Origin: Deltaproteobacteria bacterium
Lineage (GTDB): Bacteria; Myxococcota; Myxococcia; Myxococcales; 40CM-4-68-19
DNA: 6,168 bases
Direction of reading: 5' to 3'
NCBI GenBank assembly: GCA_005879505.1
Contig: VBKQ01000192.1
Location: 1-6,168 of the forward strand
Shown here piece by piece: positions 1 to 5,957 of this stretch. A program made the translations under genes and the position numbers. The notes under the pieces are model-generated. The model made no database searches, was not told the origin of the DNA, and saw only the letters and a list, made by a program, of their open reading frames with translations. Numbering within the stretch: the first letter of the stretch is position 1; every line of letters starts with the position of its first letter.

Positions 1-1
1 A

Positions 2-667
2 GATAACGCTTACGGCAAGAGCCCCATAGAGGCCGGGCGCAGGTTCTGCAAGGACACGGGCGTCGATCTGGTCGACGAGGAGATCGTGCCAGGCGCGTTC
101 CAGGACGCGACCAGCCAGCTGCTCAACATGAAGCAGAAGGGCGCCGACTACGCGTACATCAACGTCACCACCACCGGTGTCTCCACCATCCTGCGCGACG
201 CGAAAAAGCTCGGGCTCCCGACGAAGTTCGGCTCGAATCCGTACGGGTTCGGGGAGGGGCTGCCGCAGGTGGCGAAGGAGGCCGCCGAAGGCGTCACCGG
301 CATCATGGTGGACGTGCCTTTCGGTGAGGACGTGCCCGGGATGAAGCGGCTCACGGACTTCCACAAGAAGAACCACCCCGATGACACCCACGACACCTTC
401 TACGTCCGCGGCTGGACCTACGTTCTGGTATGGAGCGAGGCCCTCAAGCGAGCCGAGAAGGCCGGCAAGCTCAACGGCGAGGGTGTGAAGGGGGCGTTCG
501 AGACGCTGAAGGACTTCGATCTGGGCGGGCTCACCGCGCCGGTGACCTACACCTCGTCCGATCACCGCCCGACGACCACCGTGAACATCTATCAGATCAA
601 GAACGGGAAGCTGGCGAAGGCGAAGCAGTACGAGATGGAGCGCAAGCCGGAGTGGCTCGGGCTGTAG
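2..667 (+). CDS. Branched-chain amino acid-type ABC transporter substrate-binding protein (LivK-like), 5' truncated
   Basis: This is the C-terminal 221 residues of a periplasmic solute-binding protein of the LivK/Peripla_BP_6 type. The frame is open from base 2 (DNAYGKSPIEAG...), so the gene begins left of the window and its signal peptide is not visible. Visible family traits are DNAYGKS followed by a tract like FQDATSQLLNMKQKGADYAY, which in this fold is the lobe-crossing segment where the number of reads of ligand per site is sensed, then GSNPYGFGEGL, a YVRGWTYVLVWSEALKRAEKAG helix region and a C-terminal YTSSDHRPTTTVNIYQIKNGKL stretch. In this family the protein captures an amino acid, amide or aromatic/short carboxylate in the periplasm and delivers it to LivH/LivM. 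The exact ligand cannot be read from the sequence. It sits 29 bases before the likely livF start, in the same operon. The family call is secure; the ligand is open. Confidence 0.9.
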   Translation, partial: DNAYGKSPIEAGRRFCKDTGVDLVDEEIVPGAFQDATSQLLNMKQKGADYAYINVTTTGVSTILRDAKKLGLPTKFGSNPYGFGEGLPQVAKEAAEGVTGIMVDVPFGEDVPGMKRLTDFHKKNHPDDTHDTFYVRGWTYVLVWSEALKRAEKAGKLNGEGVKGAFETLKDFDLGGLTAPVTYTSSDHRPTTTVNIYQIKNGKLAKAKQYEMERKPEWLGL

Positions 668-686
668 CCCGTCCTCCGATGCCCGC

Positions 687-691
687 GGTGG
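687..691 (+). promoter_or_regulatory. Ribosome binding site deciding the livF start
   Basis: GGTGG sits five bases before the ATG at 697 and differs from GGAGG at one base. The alternative in-frame ATG at 679 is preceded by CCCGTCCTCCG, which has no purine-rich match, so this site favours the shorter protein. Confidence 0.5.
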
Positions 692-696
692 TTCCC

Positions 697-1485
697 ATGC
701 TCCGGCTCGCGAACGTGGAGGTCGTCTACGACGACGTCATCCTCGTCCTCAAGGGCCTCTCGTTGGAGGTGCCCAAGGGACAGGTGGTCGCCCTCCTCGG
801 CTCCAACGGCGCCGGCAAGAGCACGACGCTGAAAGCCATCTCCGGCCTGCTGCGGGCGGAGGAGGGCGAAGTCACCGACGGCGCCATCGAGCTCGACGGC
901 GAGCGCATCGAGTCCCTCGATCCGGAGCAGATCGTGCGCCGCGGGATCTTCCAGGTGATGGAAGGCCGCCGCGTTTTCGAGGACCTGACCGTGGACGAGA
1001 ACCTCACCATGGGCGGCTATACACGCCGCGACTTCGCCGGACTGAAGCGGGATCGCGAGCTGTGCTTCGATTACTTCCCGCGCCTGCGCGAGCGCCGCAG
1101 GCAGATCGCCGGATACCTCTCCGGTGGCGAGCAGCAGATGCTGGCGATCAGCCGCGCGCTGATGGCGCGGCCGCGGCTGATCCTGCTCGACGAGCCTTCG
1201 CTCGGGCTCGCGCCGCTCCTGGTGCAGGAGATCTTCCGCATCATCGCGAAGATCAACCAGGAGGAGAAGACCACCATGCTGCTGGTGGAGCAGAACGCCA
1301 ACGTGGCGCTCTCCATCGCGCACTTCGGCTACATCATGGAGAACGGCCGGATCGTCCTGGACGGCGAGTCGGAGAAGCTCAAGTCGAACGAGGACGTCCG
1401 CGAGTTCTACCTCGGCGGCGGCGAGGGCAAGAAGAGCTACAAGGCGGTGAAGTCGTACCGGCGCCGCAAGAGGTGGCTGTCGTGA
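697..1485 (+). CDS. livF: Branched-chain amino acid-type ABC transporter ATP-binding protein LivF
   Basis: This is a cytoplasmic ATPase subunit that powers a LivHM-type importer together with LivG. Counting from the ATG at 697 (262 aa), it shows Walker A GSNGAGKST (35-43), Q-loop Gln86 in IFQVMEGRRVF, ABC signature LSGGEQQ (141-147), Walker B LILLDEP (161-167, catalytic Glu166), and LLVEQN (195-200), where LivF proteins carry Gln at the usual switch-His position. I chose 697 because GGTGG lies five bases upstream and MLRLANVEVVYDDV matches the usual family start. An in-frame ATG at 679 would add six residues (MPAVVP) but has no ribosome binding site. The C-terminus extends past the ATPase core as EFYLGGG...SYRRRKRWLS, a basic tail. 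The stop overlaps the downstream ligase start. The binding protein lies directly upstream, while livG and the permeases are absent from this interval. Confidence 0.94.
   Translation: MLRLANVEVVYDDVILVLKGLSLEVPKGQVVALLGSNGAGKSTTLKAISGLLRAEEGEVTDGAIELDGERIESLDPEQIVRRGIFQVMEGRRVFEDLTVDENLTMGGYTRRDFAGLKRDRELCFDYFPRLRERRRQIAGYLSGGEQQMLAISRALMARPRLILLDEPSLGLAPLLVQEIFRIIAKINQEEKTTMLLVEQNANVALSIAHFGYIMENGRIVLDGESEKLKSNEDVREFYLGGGEGKKSYKAVKSYRRRKRWLS
1469..1476 (+). promoter_or_regulatory. Ribosome binding site for the PaaK-like gene, inside the livF 3' end
   Basis: The purine-rich AGAGGTGG within the last codons of livF ends five bases before the GTG at 1482. Together with the 4-base GTGA overlap it supports translational coupling of livF and the ligase. 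Confidence 0.6.
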
Positions 1486-2699
1486 GACCCGGCCGCATCC
1501 TCGATCCCGCTCTCGAGCAGGAGACCCCCGCGGACCGCGAGCGGCGGCTGCAGCGCAGGCTCCTGGAGACGGTCGCGCACGCGCGGGCGAATTCGGCGTA
1601 CTTCCGGCGGACGCTGCCGGAGCGCGTGGAGCGGCTCGAACAGATCCCGATCACTCGCAAGGACGACGTCCCCGGACTGCAGGCTTCGGATCCGCCCTTC
1701 GGCGGGCTGGTCGCCGTCGACCCGGGCCGCCTGGCGCGGGTCTTTGCTTCGCCCGGGCCGATCCTCGATCCGCAGGGCGACGTCGACGACTTCTGGCGGT
1801 TCGGCGTCGCTCTCGCCGCGGCCGGATTCCGCTCCGGGGACATGACGCTGAACTCGGCCTCGTACCACCTGACGCCGCTCGGGTTCATGCTCGATTCCGC
1901 GGCGCGGACGTTGGGTTGCGTGGTCGTGCCGGGCGGGACCGGACAGACGGACCTCCAGGTGCGGACCGCTTTCGCGCTGCGCGCGACGGCGTATCTCGGC
2001 ACGCCCAGCTTCCTCTACGCGCTGCTCAAGCGCGGGCGCGAGCTGGGAACGCCACTGCAGATCGAAGTCGCGTTCGTGACGGCGGAGATGCTTCCGGATT
2101 CGCTGCGGGCGGAGCTGGAGAACGATTTCAAGGTTCGCGTCCTGCAGGGGTACGGCACGGCGGACCAGGGCCTGCTCGCGTACGAGTGCACCGAGAAGGG
2201 CGGGATGCACCTGCACCCGGACTGCATCGTCGAGGTGCTCGATCTGGAAACCGGCAGGCCGGCCGTACCCGGCCAGCCCGGACAGATCGTGGCCACGATC
2301 TTCGACCCGGCCTATCCGCTGCTTCGCTTCGCCACGGGCGACATCGGCGCGATGGCGCAACCCGGCAAGTGCCCGTGCGGGCGCACTGCGCCGAAGCTCG
2401 CCGGCCTCCTCGGGCGCGTGGGTGACGCCGTCAAGGTGAAGGGGATGTTCATCCGCGGAGCAGAGATCGAGAAGGCGCTCAAGGCATTCCCGGCGGTCAC
2501 CCGCTTCCAGGCAGTGGTGACGCGCGATCAGCACCAGGACCAACTGGAATACGTCCTTGAGCTCGCGCCGGGAGCGGCCGTAGACGTCGCGCTCGTCGCG
2601 GACGCGCTGCGCGACGCGGTGAAGGTGCGCGGCGAAGTCCGCACCGGTTCCGTGCCGGAGAACGCGAAGCGGATCGACGACCGGCGCGTCTGGAAATGA
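1482..2699 (+). CDS. PaaK-like adenylate-forming protein (phenylacetate-CoA ligase family)
   Basis: This is a 405-aa protein of the ANL superfamily. PaaK relatives activate aryl or acyl carboxylates as AMP esters and transfer them to CoA in the cytoplasm. The GTG at 1482 overlaps the livF stop (GTGA) and has AGAGGTGG just upstream, which fixes the start. Visible motifs in order: GYGTADQG (223-230, the A5-type aromatic-Gly-Thr region), ATGDIG (284-289, Asp287 for ribose binding), CPCGR (297-301, typical of PaaK), GRVGDAVKVKG (311-321, the hinge region), and a C-terminal ENAKRIDDRR with Lys396 in the place of the A10 catalytic lysine. The length is slightly short of typical PaaK (about 430). 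The usual Ser/Thr/Gly-rich phosphate loop (SSGTTGKP) is replaced by SPGPILDP (90-97). Its place directly after livF suggests that it acts on the imported solute or a breakdown product. Substrate unknown; family call secure. Confidence 0.88.
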   Translation: MRPGRILDPALEQETPADRERRLQRRLLETVAHARANSAYFRRTLPERVERLEQIPITRKDDVPGLQASDPPFGGLVAVDPGRLARVFASPGPILDPQGDVDDFWRFGVALAAAGFRSGDMTLNSASYHLTPLGFMLDSAARTLGCVVVPGGTGQTDLQVRTAFALRATAYLGTPSFLYALLKRGRELGTPLQIEVAFVTAEMLPDSLRAELENDFKVRVLQGYGTADQGLLAYECTEKGGMHLHPDCIVEVLDLETGRPAVPGQPGQIVATIFDPAYPLLRFATGDIGAMAQPGKCPCGRTAPKLAGLLGRVGDAVKVKGMFIRGAEIEKALKAFPAVTRFQAVVTRDQHQDQLEYVLELAPGAAVDVALVADALRDAVKVRGEVRTGSVPENAKRIDDRRVWK

Positions 2700-3424
2700 C
2701 CCGATTCGCGCTCGACGACGCCGGCACAGGACCGCCGGTGCTGCTCTTGCACGGGTTTCCCACCACGCGCCGGCTGTGGAAGGACGTAGCACCCCGGCTG
2801 GTTTCGGCGGGGTTGCGCGTGATCGCGCCCGACCTGCTCGGGTACGGAGATTCTCCCGGGGCTGGCAACGTCGGCATGAAGGCCCAGGCCGTCGCGCTTC
2901 TCGAGCTGCTCGAGGAGCTCGGGGTTCAGCGTGCGGTCGTGGTCGCGCACGATGTGGGCACGGCCGCGGCAGAGATCCTCACCGTCCGCGCGCCGGAACG
3001 TGTTCGCCGGCTGGTGCTGATGGACGGAGTCCACGAGACGGAGTGGGCGATGGGCGCCGTGGAAAGCATCCGGAGCTGGGACCCGGACCAGGCGGCGCGA
3101 CTGCAGCCCGTGCTCGCGCGACGGCTGCCGTCCATTCGCGAGCTCCTCGGCGCATACGCCGGCGAAGAAGGAGGCAGGCGACTCATCCACGCCGCCCGGT
3201 GCCTCGACCCGCAGGAAACGGCCGGCATCACGGCCCGCTTGCGCGCGACCGCAGTACCGGTCCGCGTCATCTGGGGAAACAGCGACGCGTATCTACCGCT
3301 CGAAACCGTGGGCAGGCGGCTTGCCGATGCGCTCGGTGCGCAGGTTACGGTCCTTCCCGGCGGCCATTTCTTGCCTCTCGACAACCCGGAAGGAGTCGCC
3401 GCGGAATTGCTGCTAGAGGCCTGA
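2696..3424 (+). CDS. Alpha/beta hydrolase with Asp nucleophile (epoxide hydrolase/dehalogenase-like)
   Basis: This is a 242-aa soluble alpha/beta-hydrolase fold protein. It starts at ATG 2696, overlapping the ligase stop as ATGA; no good ribosome binding site is seen, so it is probably translated by coupling. Visible features: oxyanion-hole motif LLHGFP (17-22), DLLGYGDSP (46-54), nucleophile elbow VAHDVGT (83-89) with Asp86 where esterases have Ser, acid Asp197 in WGNSDAYLP, and His224 in GGHFLPLDNPE. An Asp-Asp-His triad is the arrangement of epoxide hydrolases and haloalkane/fluoroacetate dehalogenases, which form a covalent aspartyl intermediate. The residue after Asp86 is Val rather than the Trp of typical HDW haloalkane dehalogenases, and the protein is shorter than most members (about 280-310), with a small cap around residues 112-180. 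No signal peptide is seen. Its substrate is likely related to that of the preceding ligase and transporter, but this is inference. Confidence 0.87.
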   Translation: MTRFALDDAGTGPPVLLLHGFPTTRRLWKDVAPRLVSAGLRVIAPDLLGYGDSPGAGNVGMKAQAVALLELLEELGVQRAVVVAHDVGTAAAEILTVRAPERVRRLVLMDGVHETEWAMGAVESIRSWDPDQAARLQPVLARRLPSIRELLGAYAGEEGGRRLIHAARCLDPQETAGITARLRATAVPVRVIWGNSDAYLPLETVGRRLADALGAQVTVLPGGHFLPLDNPEGVAAELLLEA

Positions 3425-3462
3425 ACTGGCGCACTGCGGACGCACCGGCGGCCGCGACTAGC
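3425..3462. other. Convergent intergenic junction, no clear terminator
   Basis: The 38 bases between the tail-to-tail stops of the hydrolase and pcnB are GC-rich. I see only short, weak self-complementary stretches (for example GCGG...CCGC) and no T-tract in either direction. Transcripts from both sides may therefore run into each other or depend on Rho. Confidence 0.4.
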
Positions 3463-4992
3463 CTAGCGCCCCTTTCCGCGCCCGCGCCGCCGACGTCCGC
3501 CCCGGCTCCGCCGCTTCCGCGGAGCCCCTGCCTGCGGACGCCCCTCGTCCGCCTCCACATGCGACAGGTCCTGCCCCGAGAACAGGTGCTGCCATTTCGC
3601 CAGCTGCTCGTGGCCTTGCCCCGTCGCCGCGACGGACAGCTCGAATACGGCGAGCGCCTCCGGGAAGTAGCTTTGCCGAACGAATGCCTGCGGCGAAGAG
3701 CGGCGGCGCTTGCGCTCACCCGAGAGGATGGGCTGCGCGAGAAGGATCATCCGGGAGCGCTCCGCGATCCTCCGCGGCAGCCGCGCGGTGCGCACCATCT
3801 CCGAGAGCACGATGTCCGGCGCGACCACGTCCTGCGGCAAGCTCCAGGGCTGCACATCGGTGCCGACCGCGAACGCCGGATTGCCGCCCAGGCGCTCGTC
3901 GTGCAGGTCGGCCGGCTCGCGGAGCGCACCTTCAGGCAACGGAGCCTGCGCCGGGTCCTCGGCCTCCGGCGCATCGGCAGACGCCTCCAGCGCGCTCAAC
4001 TCGCGCTCCAGCTCCTCGTCGGCCTTTTCCGCGGCTGCGGGCGGTTGCGCCTGGGAGGCCTTGGGAATGGGACCGCGCCGTTGGGCATCGCGCGGCAAGG
4101 GCGCGAGCAGCGTCGCGAGGAGCACCGCGTCCGAAGGGATCTCGCCCACTCGGACGTGCTCGTCGAGCGCGTCCAGCGCCCGCAGGTGGCGTTCGGCCTC
4201 GTCCCCGCCCCGCCGCTCCAGATACGCAGCCACCGGCGGCAGCAGGATCCGCAGCGCCCCCACTTCGCGGAGCAGCTCGAAGCTGCGGCGCGAGGCGCCC
4301 GAGCGGATCAGCTTGAGCACCTCTTCCAGGACGCGGGGCGGCGCGCAGCGCGGGATCTCGTGCACATGGGCCCTCATCGCCGAAAGCGTGTTCGGTTCCA
4401 GCTCGAAGGCGCACTTGGCGGCGAACCGGATCGCGCGGAGGATCCGCACCGGGTCCTCGCGCATGCGGACGTCGGGGTTGCCGATGGTGCGGATGAGGCG
4501 CGCGTGCAGGTCGTCCTTTCCGCCCACGTAGTCGATGACCCGGCCGTCATCTACGTCGTAGAAGAGGCCGTTGATGGTGAAATCGCGGCGGCGGGCGTCC
4601 TCCTCCGCGCTCCCGAAGACGTTGTCGTGACGGATGAGCAGGTCCTGGGGCAGGTCCTGCAGCTCGTCCAGGGGATTGGCGCGGAAGGTCGATACCTCGA
4701 TGATCTTTCCGCCGCGGAAGAAGATGTGCGCCAGCCGGAACCGGCGTCCGATCAGGCGCGAGTTGCGAAAGGTGTCCTTGACCTGGCTCGGGTGCGCGCT
4801 GGTCGCGACATCGAAGTCCTTGGGGCGGATCCGGAGGAGGAGGTCGCGGACACAGCCGCCGACCAGGTACGCCTGGTGGTTGGCGCGGCGCAGCCGCCGG
4901 ACGACCTTCACGGCGTCCGGATCGAGGAGCTCCTCGGGAATTTCAGGCGGGGCCTTGGCGCTCGGCGAGACGCTATGCGCTTCTGTCGACAA
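3463..4992 (-). CDS. pcnB: Poly(A) polymerase, PcnB type
   Basis: This is a class II nucleotidyltransferase, 509 aa from the TTG at 4992. In this family PcnB adds 3' poly(A) tails that promote RNA decay. The head domain shows YLVGGCVRD (42-50), KDFDV with metal-binding Asp59 and Asp61, third carboxylate Glu99 in IIEVSTFR, and RRDFTINGLFYD (135-146). The stretch LIGRRFRLAHIFF (80-92) is the feature that marks PAPs as opposed to CCA-adding enzymes. REDPVRILRAIRF (178-190) follows, then the neck/body helices. Residues about 302-375 form an Ala/Pro/Glu-rich linker, and the C-terminus ends in a strongly basic KRRSRGGRRRRGRGKGR-like tail, probably RNA-binding. Upstream to the HIT stop the frame contains no ATG, GTG or other TTG. 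The only alternative downstream is GTG 4911 (residue 28). Neither has a Shine-Dalgarno sequence at proper distance. The gene is probably cotranscribed with the HIT gene 117 bases upstream. Confidence 0.93.
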   Translation of the reverse strand: MSTEAHSVSPSAKAPPEIPEELLDPDAVKVVRRLRRANHQAYLVGGCVRDLLLRIRPKDFDVATSAHPSQVKDTFRNSRLIGRRFRLAHIFFRGGKIIEVSTFRANPLDELQDLPQDLLIRHDNVFGSAEEDARRRDFTINGLFYDVDDGRVIDYVGGKDDLHARLIRTIGNPDVRMREDPVRILRAIRFAAKCAFELEPNTLSAMRAHVHEIPRCAPPRVLEEVLKLIRSGASRRSFELLREVGALRILLPPVAAYLERRGGDEAERHLRALDALDEHVRVGEIPSDAVLLATLLAPLPRDAQRRGPIPKASQAQPPAAAEKADEELERELSALEASADAPEAEDPAQAPLPEGALREPADLHDERLGGNPAFAVGTDVQPWSLPQDVVAPDIVLSEMVRTARLPRRIAERSRMILLAQPILSGERKRRRSSPQAFVRQSYFPEALAVFELSVAATGQGHEQLAKWQHLFSGQDLSHVEADEGRPQAGAPRKRRSRGGRRRRGRGKGR

Positions 4993-5109
4993 TCGTTGCG
5001 TACGTAGTCTGAACCGGCAGCAGGCGTCAATGGGAGAGCCGGTCCACGGTCCTTTGCCGTGGCGAGCTGCCGGGCGGTCGCATTCGCGGTCGGAAAGAAC
5101 AGACCTGGA
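4993..5109 (-). promoter_or_regulatory. Putative structured leader of pcnB with nested inverted repeats
   Basis: The 117 bases between the HIT stop and the pcnB TTG start contain an outer 8-bp perfect inverted repeat (CCGGCAGC 5014-5021 with GCTGCCGG 5066-5073). It encloses an inner 6-bp hairpin (CCACGG 5044-5049 with CCGTGG 5057-5062, 7-base loop). GCCGG at 5038-5042 could pair with 5014-5018 instead, which would give an alternative fold. No T-tract follows on the minus strand, so this does not look like an intrinsic terminator. No Shine-Dalgarno sequence precedes the TTG. In this GC-rich DNA the repeats could be partly chance, and the regulatory role is inference. Confidence 0.35.
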
Positions 5110-5448
5110 TCAGCCCGGCGGCCACCCCATCCGGCGGCCGCCGAAGACGTGCAGGTGGACGTGGAATACGACCTGGTTCGCGTCGCGGCCCGTGTTGATC
5201 ACGGCCCGCCAGCCGGTCTTGTCGAGGCCCTGTTCCCGCGCGACCTGGGCAGCGAGCGCGAAGACCGGCCCCATCACGGCGCCATCGCCCACCTCATCCA
5301 GAGAGGCGATGTGCCGCTTCGGGATCACCAGGATGTGGACCGGCATCTCCGGTTTGATGTCCGGGAATGCGACGGCACCTTCGTTCTCGCCGAGCTTCTT
5401 CGCCGGAACCTTCCCCGCCGCGATCTTGCAGAAGATGCAGTCGTCCAT
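5110..5448 (-). CDS. HIT family (Hint-like) nucleotide-binding hydrolase
   Basis: This is a 112-aa histidine-triad protein of the Hint branch. Family members bind purine nucleotides and hydrolyse nucleoside phosphoramidates or aminoacyl/lysyl-AMP in the cytoplasm. It opens with MDDCIFCKIAAGKVPA (CxxC at Cys4/Cys7, which with His46 can make a zinc site in many homologues), then the core VHILVIPKRHI, then the triad HVHLHVFGG (His96, His98, His100; His98 is the expected nucleophile) and the characteristic ending GWPPG. The length is normal for Hint. I chose ATG 5448 because GAGGTGG lies five bases upstream and the family starts at this point; in-frame GTGs at 5457 and 5454 fall inside that site. 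It begins 10 bases after the dtd stop, so the two are surely cotranscribed. The natural substrate is not known from sequence. Confidence 0.93.
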   Translation of the reverse strand: MDDCIFCKIAAGKVPAKKLGENEGAVAFPDIKPEMPVHILVIPKRHIASLDEVGDGAVMGPVFALAAQVAREQGLDKTGWRAVINTGRDANQVVFHVHLHVFGGRRMGWPPG

Positions 5449-5453
5449 CGGCA

Positions 5454-5460
5454 CCACCTC
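5454..5460 (-). promoter_or_regulatory. Ribosome binding site of the HIT gene, overlapping the dtd stop
   Basis: GAGGTGG on the minus strand overlaps the last two bases of the dtd TGA and lies five bases before the ATG at 5448. It decides the HIT start against the two in-frame GTG codons it contains. Confidence 0.65.
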
Positions 5461-5908
5461 AGAACAGCCGCTTCGAGTCGAGAAGCAGGGTCACCGGGCC
5501 TTCGTTCACGATCCGGACCTGCATGCTGGCGCGAAAGACGCCTTCCGCCACCTGCACTCCGCGCTCCCGCGCCAGCTCGCAGAACCGCGCATAGAGTGGC
5601 TGCGCGATCTCCGGCCGCGCAGCATCGACGAATCCAGGCCGCGTTCCCTTGCGGGCATCGCCGAACAGCGTGAACTGCGAGATCGCCAGCAGCCCCCCGC
5701 GCACCTCGAGCACGGACCGATTCATCTTTCCCTGCTCATCCTCGAAGATCCGGAGGGTGACGACCTTGTCCGCCATCCAGCGCGCATCCTCCTCGGAATC
5801 CTCTCGCCCGACCCCCACCAGGACGCAAAGACCAAGCCCGACCGCTCCGGCCACCTGACCGCCGACCGACACCGACGCTTCACTCACTCTCTGCACCACC
5901 GCCCGCAC
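5459..5908 (-). CDS. dtd: D-aminoacyl-tRNA deacylase
   Basis: This is a 149-aa enzyme, full length for the family, that hydrolyses D-amino acids (and mischarged glycine) from tRNA and so keeps D-residues out of translation. It acts as a homodimer in the cytoplasm. The start is GTG 5908, giving the near-invariant MRAVVQRV opening; the upstream ribosome binding site is weak (GGGTG about four bases away). The two signature motifs are present: SQFTLFGD (77-84, with Thr80) and NEGPVT (135-140), which carries the Gly-cisPro dipeptide that screens out L-amino acids. Other conserved elements are KVVTLRIFEDEQGKMNRS and KGTRPGF. All key residues look intact. It lies 49 bases after the ferritin-like gene and 10 bases before the HIT gene in the same direction. 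Confidence 0.96.
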   Translation of the reverse strand: MRAVVQRVSEASVSVGGQVAGAVGLGLCVLVGVGREDSEEDARWMADKVVTLRIFEDEQGKMNRSVLEVRGGLLAISQFTLFGDARKGTRPGFVDAARPEIAQPLYARFCELARERGVQVAEGVFRASMQVRIVNEGPVTLLLDSKRLF

Positions 5909-5919
5909 GAAGCACCCAT

Positions 5920-5949
5920 ATCAAACCCTCGGCGTGCTCGGCGTTTGAT
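5920..5949 (-). repeat. Inverted repeat and tandem 9-mer between ferritin-like gene and dtd
   Basis: The 49-base gap holds a perfect 7-bp inverted repeat, ATCAAAC (5920-5926) with GTTTGAT (5943-5949), that could form a hairpin in the transcript. Its loop contains two near-identical tandem 9-mers ending in CTCGGCGT (5927-5935 and 5936-5944). No T-run follows on the minus strand, so intrinsic termination is not supported. It might attenuate transcription or stabilise the upstream message, or be chance. Confidence 0.4.
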
Positions 5950-5957
5950 CCGAAGCG

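Noticed and set aside
430..678. Extension of livF upstream of 679 (open frame back to ATG 430)
   Set aside because: This part overlaps the binding-protein coding region, and its translation is Arg/Glu-rich shadow sequence unlike the LivF family.
1437..2792. Long open frame of 451 codons on the minus strand opposite the PaaK-like gene
   Set aside because: It is the antisense of a gene with clear family motifs. Its translation is Arg/His/Ala-rich without a recognisable domain, as expected for a GC-rich shadow frame.
3425..3480. Bidirectional intrinsic terminator between the convergent operons
   Set aside because: No stable GC stem followed by a T-run could be found on either strand.
2776..5007. 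Open frame of 743 codons on the plus strand spanning the hydrolase and the antisense of pcnB
   Set aside because: It overlaps two well-supported genes, has no domain signature and is rich in Arg/Ala/Gly; an artefact of few AT-rich stops in high-GC DNA.
5001..5030. Possible promoter for pcnB: TTGACG (5025-5030, minus strand) with TACGTA 18 bases downstream
   Set aside because: The -35 match is good but the -10 has only two of six consensus bases. It would put the transcription start almost on the TTG (leaderless), which cannot be supported from sequence alone.
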